Source of the DNA: Teredinibacter haidensis
GTDB lineage: Bacteria; Pseudomonadota; Gammaproteobacteria; Pseudomonadales; Cellvibrionaceae
Assembly: GCF_014211975.1 (NCBI RefSeq)
Contig: NZ_CP060084.1
Span: 3,049,001-3,113,000, forward strand
Reading direction: 5' to 3'
Length of the DNA stretch: 64,000 nt
The position numbers were made by a program, and so were the translations under genes. The notes beneath the pieces are model-generated. The model saw only the letters and a list, made by a program, of their open reading frames with translations, was not told where the DNA came from and ran no database searches. Position 1 is the stretch's first letter. Every line of letters starts with the position of its first letter. Of this stretch, positions 27,039 to 35,837 are shown one piece after another.

Positions 27039-27064
27039 ATGCCCCAACAATTTTGCTGGGGCAT
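27039..27064. terminator. Hairpin between EF-G-like gene and lipoprotein operon
   Basis: A perfect 8-bp stem (ATGCCCCA / TGGGGCAT) with a 10-nt loop, 24 bp after the EF-G-like stop. No U-tract. A TATAAT box just upstream (27035-27040) could be the -10 element of the lipoprotein operon, in which case the hairpin lies in its leader. Confidence 0.4.
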
Positions 27065-27142
27065 CGCTGCCATTCAGGTTTGGTTCAGCTTAGTTTCAGG
27101 AGAATAACTCCTTTAGATTAGCTGCATACAAAGGACAAAACT

Positions 27143-28129
27143 ATGCAAACAATCATTCAAGCTCGATTTTTCCTACCACTTTTACTACTCCCCTTTTTCT
27201 TTTCAGGCTGCGCCAGCCAGGCTCCACAGGTGAAAGAAAAAGAAAGCGGGTACTCCCTCGACCAACAGAGACAGGCGCAGGCCTCTATAAAGGCACAAAC
27301 ACCGAAAAAACTCGCATTAAAGCGAAAAATTGCTCTGGGACGCGTGTCCAATGAGACTCTCCACGGCAAGAGCCTGCTGCGTGATAGCCACGACGATACC
27401 TTAGGCAAGCAAGTTACAGATATGCTCTCGAAAGCGTTAACGGAATCCGGTAATTTTCTGGTCTTTGAACGACCGGATATCGGCCGTATTCAGGACGAGG
27501 CGGCCCTTACTGGTCGCGAGCTGAATCTGGTAGGGTCCGATGCTCTGGTTATTGGCTCCCTGACGGAGTTTGGCCGACGCACCACAGGTGAATCAGGGTT
27601 CTTTTCTTCCAGTAAAAAGCAAACCGCTTACGCGAAAGTGGATATGCGCCTTGTCGACACAACAACAGGCCAGATTACCGAAGCGTTTAGTGGAGCCGGT
27701 GAAGCTTCTATCGAAAATGTTAACGTAGCCGGCTTCGGATCCAAAGCCGCTTATGATGCAGCCATTAATGACCGCGCCATTTCTATTGCCATTGCCGATG
27801 CTGTGAACACGTTAACACAGTTGCTCACTAAGCAGCCTTGGCAGTCGAGCATACTCTCCATTGACAACGAGGGTGTTTATATGAGTGGTGGCGCAAGCCA
27901 AGGCGTGGCCACAGGCATGGAGTTCGACGTATTAGTTAAAGGTAAAAGAGTAAAATCTGGCCAATCGGGCTTTCTTATTCAATTGCCCGGCAAAAAAATT
28001 GCGCGGGTGAAAGTTACCTCGCTATTTGGTAAAAGCGATACGGATGAAGGCGCCGTTGTTACACTCGTTAATGGCAGTTTAGGTAATTACCAGCCCGATC
28101 AATTGCTTGTACAGGAGGTCACCCCATGA
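27143..28129 (+). CDS. CsgG-like outer-membrane lipoprotein
   Basis: A 328-residue lipoprotein: signal peptide ending in the lipobox FSGC with lipidated Cys23, then a CsgG/HfaB-like domain (GRVSNETLHGKSLL, DMLSKALTESGNFLVFERPD, GSDALVIGSLTEFG, and YAKVDMRLVDTTTGQI). CsgG itself forms the curli secretion channel, but no csgA/B/E/F genes are nearby and this group occurs with DUF4810 and DUF799 lipoproteins instead. A C-terminal region (about residues 230-328) adds a beta-rich domain. AAAGGA upstream fixes the start. First gene of a tightly overlapping four-gene operon. Export, envelope maintenance or surface assembly are possible roles. Confidence 0.88.
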   Translation: MQTIIQARFFLPLLLLPFFFSGCASQAPQVKEKESGYSLDQQRQAQASIKAQTPKKLALKRKIALGRVSNETLHGKSLLRDSHDDTLGKQVTDMLSKALTESGNFLVFERPDIGRIQDEAALTGRELNLVGSDALVIGSLTEFGRRTTGESGFFSSSKKQTAYAKVDMRLVDTTTGQITEAFSGAGEASIENVNVAGFGSKAAYDAAINDRAISIAIADAVNTLTQLLTKQPWQSSILSIDNEGVYMSGGASQGVATGMEFDVLVKGKRVKSGQSGFLIQLPGKKIARVKVTSLFGKSDTDEGAVVTLVNGSLGNYQPDQLLVQEVTP

Positions 28130-28452
28130 AACTGATTATTATTAGCTTTTGCTTAACGGCACTACTACTAACCGGTTGCGTAAAGCAGCCCACAACCAGC
28201 GAAATCACTGTCGATCAACGTCCAGCCATTTCCTTTATTCCTGCGTCAAAAGGACAAAAAACCGCTGAGTTTGAAGTGGTCGTCGATAGCTTGGTAATGG
28301 GTAGAGCCAATGAGTTTATAAACGGTGAAGCTGCGCTTAAACTGCTATCCGGCACTCACCTTATACAACTGATCCGCAATAACGAAGTAGTTTTCAGCTC
28401 AACTATTTATCTCGGCGATGGTGCTATCAAAAGCCTGCCCCTGCCAAAATGA
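28126..28452 (+). CDS. Small lipoprotein in CsgG-like operon
   Basis: A 108-residue lipoprotein: signal peptide with lipobox LTGC (Cys18), then a compact beta-rich domain (FEVVVDSLVMGRANEFI, LLSGTHLIQLIRNNEVVFSSTIYLGDG) that resembles PEGA-like or short Ig-like folds in pattern. No firm family assigned. Its start overlaps the stop of the CsgG-like gene by 4 bp (ATGA), which shows translational coupling and a common role. Confidence 0.85.
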   Translation: MKLIIISFCLTALLLTGCVKQPTTSEITVDQRPAISFIPASKGQKTAEFEVVVDSLVMGRANEFINGEAALKLLSGTHLIQLIRNNEVVFSSTIYLGDGAIKSLPLPK

Positions 28453-28793
28453 AAATACTCTTAATCGCCTGCATACTGCTACTCGGTGCCTGCTCCAGCC
28501 AGAATCACTACAATTGGGGCGGGTATTCCGATGGACTTTACGAGTATTATCATCGCCCTAGTGAACACGCTAAAGTTCGTCAACAGTTAGTGGCACACAT
28601 CGCCAATCTGGAAAAGTCAGCAAAGCTTATCCCCCCAGGCCTTTACGCCGAAGCGGGTACCTTTTTTCTTGAAACAGGAGACAGTGCTACGGCAATTGAG
28701 TACTACAAAAAAGAATACGAAACCTGGCCGGAAAGCCAAACATTAATGATGGCCATGATTCAAAACTTGGAGAAACGATACAGTGCCGACTAA
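28449..28793 (+). CDS. DUF4810 lipoprotein
   Basis: A 114-residue lipoprotein: lipobox LGAC (Cys15), then the DUF4810 signature (YNWGGYSDGLYEYYH near the mature N-terminus) and a TPR-like helical part (AEAGTFFLETGDSATAIEYYKKEYETWPES). DUF4810 proteins are typically encoded between a CsgG-like and a DUF799 lipoprotein, as here. Start overlaps the preceding stop by 4 bp. Function not established. Confidence 0.88.
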   Translation: MKILLIACILLLGACSSQNHYNWGGYSDGLYEYYHRPSEHAKVRQQLVAHIANLEKSAKLIPPGLYAEAGTFFLETGDSATAIEYYKKEYETWPESQTLMMAMIQNLEKRYSAD

Positions 28794-29487
28794 CAGGCTA
28801 GTTCATCTAACGCTGTTATGCGTTGTATTTTTATTGTCTGGCTGCGAAACCACGTCATCCACCCATGTAAACCGCTATCAACAAGCATTTGACAATGCCA
28901 GCGTTCGCTCCATTCTTGTCCTACCCGTCACAAACCGCAGCATCAACATTAGCGCTCCGAGCACAATGTTAAGCGTACTACCAACAATTTTGGCGGACAG
29001 GGGGTACTACGTGTTTCCTGTTAATACCGTAAAAGTCGTGTTGGAAAATGAGGGTTTGTACGAAGCCGACGAGATCCACAAGCTCGCACCTACCGAGATC
29101 GCCAACCTTTTTGGTGCAGATGCGGTGCTCTATGTAAGCGTTGAGCGCTGGGATACTCGCTACGTTATTCTGTCATCAACAACAGAGGTTACCCTAGAAT
29201 TCCTTTTAGTTAGCCATAACGGTGACGAACTCTGGCGAGCGAAAAAAACCATTGAGAAGTCATCAAAAGACAATAGCAGTAATAGTAACAATATACTGGC
29301 AGAACTGATTGGCGATGCGATTTCAGCAGCCTGGGAGCGTGCGTTTCCAGACTACCGCCCCCTAGCAATGGAGGCTAGCAAAGCGGTGTTCCTTTATGAT
29401 GGAACGCGAATACCTACCGGTCCATACCACCCAAGCAATAAACACATAACAGAGCAGCAGGCCGAGGGTGAACGATCTTCAAATTAG
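28783..29487 (+). CDS. DUF799/GNA1162-family lipoprotein
   Basis: A 234-residue lipoprotein with lipobox LSGC (Cys21). The mature part follows the GNA1162/DUF799 pattern: RSILVLPVTNRSINISAPS, a TolB-like start, then LADRGYYVFPVNTVKVVLENEGL and ADAVLYVSVERWDTRY. Neisserial GNA1162 is a surface-exposed lipoprotein with a TolB-N-like fold. The GTG start overlaps the DUF4810 gene by 11 bp and is preceded by GGAG. Last gene of the operon; its stop overlaps the convergent kinase-like gene's stop by 4 bp. Confidence 0.88.
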   Translation: MPTNRLVHLTLLCVVFLLSGCETTSSTHVNRYQQAFDNASVRSILVLPVTNRSINISAPSTMLSVLPTILADRGYYVFPVNTVKVVLENEGLYEADEIHKLAPTEIANLFGADAVLYVSVERWDTRYVILSSTTEVTLEFLLVSHNGDELWRAKKTIEKSSKDNSSNSNNILAELIGDAISAAWERAFPDYRPLAMEASKAVFLYDGTRIPTGPYHPSNKHITEQQAEGERSSN

Positions 29488-30893
29488 CGCACCTGCATTT
29501 GCACATGGAAGGTGGTGCCAACATCTAAATCGGAGGTGACCGCCATATGACCATGATGATGCTCGGTAACAACGAAATGTGAAAAGGATAAACGCTGTAA
29601 TCCAGAACCCTGCGATTGCTGATTTTCGCTATTCAAAAAGAAAGGCTCAAAAATGTTCTGCTGCTCTTCCGCGGTAAGCCCCTTACCGTTGTGAATCATC
29701 TTAATCCAGATGGCATCGTAAAACTCATTAATCTCGATAGTGATCAGCGGCGAAAAATCGTCCCGATCACATTCACCTAGTGCGTGACAGGCGTGGCGAA
29801 AAACACCCAGAAAAACCTGTTGTAATTCTGCTGTTTGGCAGGGCACGCGACTGATCCCTTCCTGGTAGTCTTTTTTCAATTTAACATCGCGAAACTTCAA
29901 GCCGGATGGGTTGGACAATACCTGGCTGGCAAGCTCAATCGTGTGATCCATAATTTCAGGGATTGAGGCCAGTTGTAATTTTCCCCCCTGATTCAGGGAG
30001 AAATCCACTAGGTTTTTCACAATGGCATTGGCCTGCCGCCCATCTTCTATGGCCGCGGCCAAACAGGTATTCATCTCCTCTTTGTCCAAACTGTTGCAGG
30101 CAGAGGCTTTCATGCACTGTAAATTATCCATAATAGTTTTCAGTGGCGTCCCTACATCAATAGCCATAGTCGCAGCCAACTCCCCCATAGACGCCATTTT
30201 ATCCAGCTCGATCAAACGGTTCTCGGCTTTTACCCGCTTGGTCACGTCTTCCAGCATAATCACAATACCCACATCGCTATTACTTTGCAGCGTATAAAGG
30301 GTTAAATCAAAATAGTACTGCCCGCGTTGGCTGTGTTTGATGGTGGTAGTTTTTTTCGTTTCGAGCACTTCTTGTACCTGCTCCGACGACAGCGTAATAG
30401 TGGGGTAGGCCTCCCACAGGTTTTTACCCAACACCTGCTCGCGCTTAGCACCAGTGACCTTTTCCGAAGACGTGTTCCACTGGGTAATCTGCATTTTTTC
30501 GTTCAGGCCAATAAGCATCAGCGGCATCGAATCGACAATACTTTTAATATAACCTTGGGAATCCTGCAGTCTTGCCATGGTTTCCCTGTGCTCACCAATT
30601 TCCCCCTCCAACGCTTCGTTCGCCTGCGCCAGCGTTGCGGTTCGTTCACGCACGCGATCTTCCAGATCTTTGCGGATCTCGTTTAGTTCGCGGTTAGCTT
30701 TGCGGCTGTTTCTATAGCTGAAGAATAACGTAACCAACGTGATGGTTAGAAGTGTTATCAGCACTGCACCTGAAAAATTGGCGACATGCTGCCATTTGGT
30801 ACGACCCAATTCGTCTTTAAAATAATCGGCTATGGAGGCGTAAGCGCTGCTGGTTAAAAGGTAGAGTGAAAGTACTAAAAGAACTCTTGTCAT
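29484..30893 (-). CDS. PAS-containing histidine-kinase-like protein with degenerate catalytic motifs
   Basis: A 469-residue membrane protein: signal/first hydrophobic segment at residues 1-20, second helix at about 40-63, coiled coil, PAS domain (about 105-225; IVDSMPLMLIGLNEKMQITQWN), then HisKA- and HATPase-like regions. The H-box reads MGELAATMAIDVGTPL, with Ile where the phospho-His should be. The N-box reads VFRHACHAL and lacks both Asn, the G1 box reads IHNGKGL (Asp lost), and the G2 box is GSGLQRL. It should be unable to bind ATP normally or autophosphorylate. The frame continues upstream of 30893 only by overlap with an intergenic stretch and the next gene, so this ATG is used. Confidence 0.85.
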   Translation of the reverse strand: MTRVLLVLSLYLLTSSAYASIADYFKDELGRTKWQHVANFSGAVLITLLTITLVTLFFSYRNSRKANRELNEIRKDLEDRVRERTATLAQANEALEGEIGEHRETMARLQDSQGYIKSIVDSMPLMLIGLNEKMQITQWNTSSEKVTGAKREQVLGKNLWEAYPTITLSSEQVQEVLETKKTTTIKHSQRGQYYFDLTLYTLQSNSDVGIVIMLEDVTKRVKAENRLIELDKMASMGELAATMAIDVGTPLKTIMDNLQCMKASACNSLDKEEMNTCLAAAIEDGRQANAIVKNLVDFSLNQGGKLQLASIPEIMDHTIELASQVLSNPSGLKFRDVKLKKDYQEGISRVPCQTAELQQVFLGVFRHACHALGECDRDDFSPLITIEINEFYDAIWIKMIHNGKGLTAEEQQNIFEPFFLNSENQQSQGSGLQRLSFSHFVVTEHHHGHMAVTSDLDVGTTFHVQMQVR

Positions 30894-30999
30894 ATCGGCG
30901 GGATCTTCTGCTACGAGCTGTGGTTTTTCGGAGGGTATTGTAGCGGAAAAAAACACGCGCTGCCGGAGCAAAGTTGCCAGCAGCGACAATTTGCTAGAG

Positions 31000-32076
31000 C
31001 TAACGCAGTATGGCGCGCAACGCCTTTCTATGCTGTTCTGGGTCATCAGCTCCATTATAGGGGTACAGACTCCAACGCTGTGTCGCTTCCATAGCCTCAC
31101 CCGGCTGCAATTTCCGGTAAGGGGCATGCAACTCCATCTCAATAACCCCTTGCTCACGCCCCTCCCGTTTATCCACATAAAGCTCCACCTGCCCCTGCTC
31201 CGGATGAATACTCGCAAGTGGCTGATGATCAAACTCAATAATAAACAACTGTCCTTCGGTAAAGGCCGCCATCCAGCCCGCAGAGGGCTGCATAAATAAC
31301 TTGCCACGAATGCGATTAGCCTCGCCCTCGCCGTTCCAGTTCAATGCCATAATGCCATCATCGATGGGCAAATCGAAAGAACTGTCCTGCGAGCTAAAAA
31401 CGGCTGCGCGTACATCCTTAACCTTTTCCACCGGCACATAAACCTTGCTAGTGACATTTACTCGCGAGTTAAACCAAAGATCCCAACTTAACGCTTCATC
31501 TTTTCGAATATTCTCTGCCCTGGCACCCAGCAATACGCGAGCTGTGGTGCCTTCCAGTAATTCGAAGTGCTTATCTATCCTCATACCGGATACGCTGCTT
31601 TTCACTCCCTCAAGCTGCAGCTCGTGTTTACTGCGCTTCTGGATGCGATTATCTGCCATAGTAATAAAAGGATCTTGAGGCCAGACGGCTTTGCTGGAAA
31701 ACCGTTCAGAATTGGCTTTTTGGTGCAGCCACCACTCACTCTGCGGCCCCAGCCAGACAATATGTCCACGGTAGTCCGGACAGGTTGATAACGCCGATAT
31801 AGCTTTCTCTTTAACTGCACTTACCCCCTCACCCAACATCAGCACATTGTCACGTCCCTTTAGCGCAAAACCAAGAACCCGCCCGCCAAATTGGGGGGTA
31901 ACCGTAAAGCTAAGCTTGCCGCTCTCCAGCACAGCTGTTTCAATTGAGCCATTCTCTGCATTTGTACCTTTACACGAACAACTCAGCAGTAAACACAGCG
32001 CTACACACCTAATTCTCTCGCGCCTTAAAACCATCAAATTCAACAACCTCTTGCTCATAGTTTGCCCCATTGGCAT
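31000..32076 (-). CDS. DUF4380 lipoprotein
   Basis: A 358-residue exported protein; a hydrophobic CVALCLLLSCSC segment gives a lipoprotein-type signal, so lipid attachment is likely. The body matches DUF4380: LSFTVTPQFGGRVLGF near the mature start, GHIVWLGPQSEWW, and C-terminal AFTEGQLFIIEFDHQP with ATQRWSLYPY, a galactose-mutarotase-like beta sandwich in pattern. The exact start is uncertain: ATG at 32058 has GGGG at good spacing, and ATG at 32034 is also possible. Upstream of the kinase-like gene with a 106-bp gap; possibly carbohydrate-related, by fold only. Confidence 0.78.
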   Translation of the reverse strand: MPMGQTMSKRLLNLMVLRRERIRCVALCLLLSCSCKGTNAENGSIETAVLESGKLSFTVTPQFGGRVLGFALKGRDNVLMLGEGVSAVKEKAISALSTCPDYRGHIVWLGPQSEWWLHQKANSERFSSKAVWPQDPFITMADNRIQKRSKHELQLEGVKSSVSGMRIDKHFELLEGTTARVLLGARAENIRKDEALSWDLWFNSRVNVTSKVYVPVEKVKDVRAAVFSSQDSSFDLPIDDGIMALNWNGEGEANRIRGKLFMQPSAGWMAAFTEGQLFIIEFDHQPLASIHPEQGQVELYVDKREGREQGVIEMELHAPYRKLQPGEAMEATQRWSLYPYNGADDPEQHRKALRAILR

Positions 32077-32414
32077 AGTTTCGTTTTATTCTGGCAAAGT
32101 TATACCGTGTCTTCGCCGCGCACACCAACTATGCTGTCATTTAGGCTAGTAGATGCACATCAAAAAAATATATAGTCCGTTTGACTATTACAGGGCCTTA
32201 TTGCAGAATGGCTGACGTGAATACAATTTGTATAGATATTCCTTCGCCGGTGTAGCTACCAAAGAAAGCTATACGGCTTGGTTTACGTTCAAACCTATGG
32301 AAAGTTGGAGCTATAGCATTGATATCGGCCCTCAGGGAACGAGGTATTTCATACCAATAATTAAAAATGCTTCAACCCAAAAACGTTATTAATAACATAT
32401 AAGAGAGTTTTTCC
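32077..32414. promoter_or_regulatory. Intergenic promoter region of the TonB receptor, with palindrome
   Basis: About 340 bp between divergent genes. A perfect 12-bp AT-rich palindrome GTTATTAATAAC lies at 32385-32396, 18 bp before the receptor start codon and so likely at or near the transcription start or leader. It is a possible operator but short AT-rich palindromes also occur by chance. Nothing else recognised. Confidence 0.3.
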
Positions 32415-35400
32415 ATGAACCAAAAATTGCGCAATTTACGTAATAAAGCAGGCTTCGGCTTGGCTTCTTCTTTGGTTGTGTTAGCGGGAGCCCTGGCCTC
32501 TCACGCTGCCACGGCGCAGGACGACGAAGGAGCTATGGTTGAAGAGGTTATCGTTAGCGGTACCAGAGTCAACCTGCAGAATGCTCAAGACATTAAACGC
32601 GAAGCAGATACTTTTGTAGATGCCATTTCAGCAGAAGATATCGGCACACTGCCAGACCGTAGCGTACTGGAAGCCATTCAGCGTTTACCGGGTGTATCCG
32701 TGGAACGCTTTGCTGGCCCTGATGATCCCGATCACTTCAGTGTGGAAGGCTCTGGCGCCATTATTCGTGGTATGACCCAGACGCGTTCCGAATTCAATGG
32801 GCGCGATTCCTTCACTGCAAACTCCGGTCGTGGCCTTTCCTTCCAGGACGTATCACCAGAATTAATGGGTGGTGTCGACGTATTTAAAAACCAGACTGCC
32901 GATATGATCGAAGGTGGTATTGGTGGCACGATTAGCCTGAAAACCCGTAAGCCATTTGACACCGATGGTCGTCAACTGGGCTTTAACATGGACTACTCCT
33001 ATGGCGATATTGCCGAAGAGTGGAGCCCAACCTTTTCCGGCCTGTATAGCGACCGTTGGGATACAGATTTAGGTGAATTCGGATTCCTGATAAGTATTGC
33101 CGACTCTCAACTTTTCGGTGAGTCTCATGGCCTTCAGAGTGATGCTTACTCCATGTACAACGCCGGCAACATACCGGGAGCGGAGCGCTTCGTTGATGCA
33201 GCCCAAGCTGATGATAACCCTGTTGTGTGGATGCCGAATTCCGCCAACGCTCTAATAAAGTTCGATGACCGTAAGCGCCAGGGCCTCGCGACATCCGCCC
33301 AATGGAAAAACCCTGAAGATACCGTTCAAGTCACCGCAGAATACATCCGCTCTGACTCCAAGTTAGTCTGGTATGAAAAGGCGATTAAGTACCAGGGTAG
33401 CTACCCAACAGATGCCGATGATGTTCGCTCTACCGCGCTTGATCACACCACTATCAATTTTAATGACGATGGTCTATTCCAGTCAGGCACACTTAAATTC
33501 GTGAATTGGATTGGGTCTACCGACGCAGAAAACGCCAAGCACTTCCCCTCTGACGGCAGAAACGGCCAGCAGTTTGGACAAAAAATGCAGTTCGACAGCC
33601 GTATTAATGACACCAAGTCACTCGTTGAGGACATGAACCTTAACGTTGAATGGCAAGCGGCAGATAACCTGGAGCTCAGTGGTGACTTCCAGTACATCAA
33701 AGCCGACACCAAACAAGATGACTTGGCAATCCACACCGCATCTTTCGCCGGTCAGCAATACGACATCTCAGGCGATACCCCATCACTCACTCTTATTGAG
33801 CCCTGGTTTGGCTACAGAGATGCTAACCGAGAGGAATTCCTGAGAGATAACCCAGGATTCAGTGAAGACCCAGAAGGTGATGCCAACTATTTCCAGGATC
33901 CAAACAACTATTACTGGCGTTCAGGCATGGAGCACTACGAGCGCTCCGAAGGCGAATTAACTGCCCTACGCCTAGATGGTACCTATTATTTTGAAGACGT
34001 CGGTATTCTCAAGTCCGTCAAAGCAGGTGTACGCTACTCCGATCGCGAGCAAATTGTTCGTCGTTCCGGCTACAACTGGAAATCCGTCGGTCCAGAATGG
34101 GCAAGTTCAACCCCCGCAGGCTGGTTACTGGACGAGGAAGGACGGTATGCCGATCAGTATCAATACGCCGAATATGTTGACTGGTCAGACTTCCACGGAG
34201 GCGACGCACTCAACATTCCGGGTAACAAAACTATTCACGCATCAGAAGAGTTCGTTCGCATGGTAATGGGTGCAAGCCCAGCGCGAGAAATCATCGATGC
34301 CGAAGGCGGTGAATGGGCAGATAACAGACTTTCCTCACGAGACGGTGTTGATGCTGAATATGGCACATTCACAGCTGGAGAGATCAGCTATACCCGCGAA
34401 GAAAACGAAGCGTTATATGTTCGGATAGACTTTGGCAACGACGCGGAATTACGCTACAGCGGTAATATTGGCATGCGTTACGCGAAACTGACACGTAGAG
34501 CCGATGGCGCAATTATCTACCCTGATCTCAATATCGACTTAGCGAGAGATATAGCTCCTGCAGGTTTGGCACTACCTTTAACGGGTGAAGCCGTTATGGC
34601 TTATGTCAATCAACAAGTAACCGAAGGTGAATACGCGACTGTTGAGGATGCTCTCGAAGCCGACGCGAACGCCTGGATCGATGAGCCCATCAACTACCTT
34701 ACTGCAGATGAACGCAACTTCGGTAACGACGCGGAACTGCCAACCACAACAGAAGCTGATTTCAATATGTTTTTACCCAGCTTCAACCTGAAAGTGGAAA
34801 TGACCGATGACCTTATCGCTCGCTTTGCCGTTGCCAAGGCCGTCGCTCTGCCCGATATCAGTGATGTAAGAAACCGCGTTGACGTTGGTGTTCTCAACTA
34901 CAACCCGACTTCGATCCGCATGAATGACCTCCCCGAAATCGTAGAAGGTGAAACAAACCCCTACGAGGGAATGATTGACAACGCCTACATCAAGGGCTGG
35001 ACTGGTAGTGGCGGTAACCCTCACCTGAGACCCATGCAGTCTGTTCAGTACGATGTGGCACTGGAATGGTACTTCTCGGATGTCGGCCAGTTAAGCGGAA
35101 CGATCTTCCACAAAAACCTGAGCGACTACTTTATTAAGGGCTCCAACTATCAGCTAATCACCAATCCCGACACGGGCGTAACACAATTGGTGGATGTTGA
35201 CAGTACCATCAATGGCGGCAGCGCTAAAATGGACGGTTTAGAGCTGTCTTACCAACAGTTCTTTGACGGAATGTTCGAAGGCTTCGGTATTCAGGCAACA
35301 TATACATATATTGATGCCAGCGGTGTACCGAATAATCAGGTTGATTTCCAATCTGTTGTAGATAGCGAAGGGCTTGATAACAGCCAAGATACCGGACTGC

Positions 35401-35759
35401 GCGTAAACCTCGATAACATTCCACTGCAGGGTCAGTCTGAACACACTGCCAACGTCGTCGGCATGTTTGAAAACGACGCTTGGAATGCCCGTTTAGCATA
35501 CAACTGGCGCTCTAAGTACCTGCTAACAACACGAGATGTTATTAGTAAGGTGCCTCTGTATTATGACGATCACGGTCAGCTGGATGGATCGCTCTTCTAC
35601 GATGTGAACGACTACATCACCGTAGGTCTTCAGCTTACCAATATCACCAATTCACAATCTAAAACACTTATGGTTCTGAATGACGAGATGTTGGAAGCTG
35701 GTCGCTCCTGGTTCGTTTCTGACCGCAGAGCTTCTTTTGTTGTTAAAGGATCTTTCTAA
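32415..35759 (+). CDS. TonB-dependent receptor, TIGR01782-like (carbohydrate type)
   Basis: A 1114-residue outer-membrane receptor. Signal peptide to about residue 35 (ATA|QDDEG), TonB box VEEVIVSG (about 42-49), plug domain (DRSVLEAIQRLPGVSVERF, GAIIRGM) and a long beta-barrel ending in the aromatic terminal strand (RASFVVKGSF). The plug motifs and large size match the TIGR01782 group common in Xanthomonadales, Caulobacterales and marine polysaccharide degraders, typically used for oligosaccharide uptake. Substrate unknown; neighbours include a DUF4380 lipoprotein and, 3 kb further on, a mannanase. A strong terminator follows. Confidence 0.94.
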   Translation: MNQKLRNLRNKAGFGLASSLVVLAGALASHAATAQDDEGAMVEEVIVSGTRVNLQNAQDIKREADTFVDAISAEDIGTLPDRSVLEAIQRLPGVSVERFAGPDDPDHFSVEGSGAIIRGMTQTRSEFNGRDSFTANSGRGLSFQDVSPELMGGVDVFKNQTADMIEGGIGGTISLKTRKPFDTDGRQLGFNMDYSYGDIAEEWSPTFSGLYSDRWDTDLGEFGFLISIADSQLFGESHGLQSDAYSMYNAGNIPGAERFVDAAQADDNPVVWMPNSANALIKFDDRKRQGLATSAQWKNPEDTVQVTAEYIRSDSKLVWYEKAIKYQGSYPTDADDVRSTALDHTTINFNDDGLFQSGTLKFVNWIGSTDAENAKHFPSDGRNGQQFGQKMQFDSRINDTKSLVEDMNLNVEWQAADNLELSGDFQYIKADTKQDDLAIHTASFAGQQYDISGDTPSLTLIEPWFGYRDANREEFLRDNPGFSEDPEGDANYFQDPNNYYWRSGMEHYERSEGELTALRLDGTYYFEDVGILKSVKAGVRYSDREQIVRRSGYNWKSVGPEWASSTPAGWLLDEEGRYADQYQYAEYVDWSDFHGGDALNIPGNKTIHASEEFVRMVMGASPAREIIDAEGGEWADNRLSSRDGVDAEYGTFTAGEISYTREENEALYVRIDFGNDAELRYSGNIGMRYAKLTRRADGAIIYPDLNIDLARDIAPAGLALPLTGEAVMAYVNQQVTEGEYATVEDALEADANAWIDEPINYLTADERNFGNDAELPTTTEADFNMFLPSFNLKVEMTDDLIARFAVAKAVALPDISDVRNRVDVGVLNYNPTSIRMNDLPEIVEGETNPYEGMIDNAYIKGWTGSGGNPHLRPMQSVQYDVALEWYFSDVGQLSGTIFHKNLSDYFIKGSNYQLITNPDTGVTQLVDVDSTINGGSAKMDGLELSYQQFFDGMFEGFGIQATYTYIDASGVPNNQVDFQSVVDSEGLDNSQDTGLRVNLDNIPLQGQSEHTANVVGMFENDAWNARLAYNWRSKYLLTTRDVISKVPLYYDDHGQLDGSLFYDVNDYITVGLQLTNITNSQSKTLMVLNDEMLEAGRSWFVSDRRASFVVKGSF

Positions 35760-35784
35760 GACTTAAACGCAAAAAGTAGAACCC

Positions 35785-35816
35785 AAAGCGCTTCGTGAAA
35801 ACGAAGCGCTTTTTTT
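35785..35816 (+). terminator. Rho-independent terminator of the TonB receptor gene
   Basis: A perfect 12-bp stem (AAAGCGCTTCGT / ACGAAGCGCTTT) closed by a GAAA tetraloop and followed directly by TTTT, 25 bp after the receptor stop. Confidence 0.92.
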
Positions 35817-35837
35817 ATGCCCCAAAGAAAAGTACCG

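Noticed and set aside
27143..28129. Curli locus
   Set aside because: Only a CsgG-like protein is present; there are no CsgA/B repeats or CsgE/F, and the partners are DUF4810 and DUF799 lipoproteins.
30894..31307. N-terminal extension of the kinase-like frame to 607 residues
   Set aside because: It runs antisense-frame through the 3' end of the DUF4380 lipoprotein gene, lacks a signal or domain and the ATG at 30893 gives a natural membrane-targeting start.
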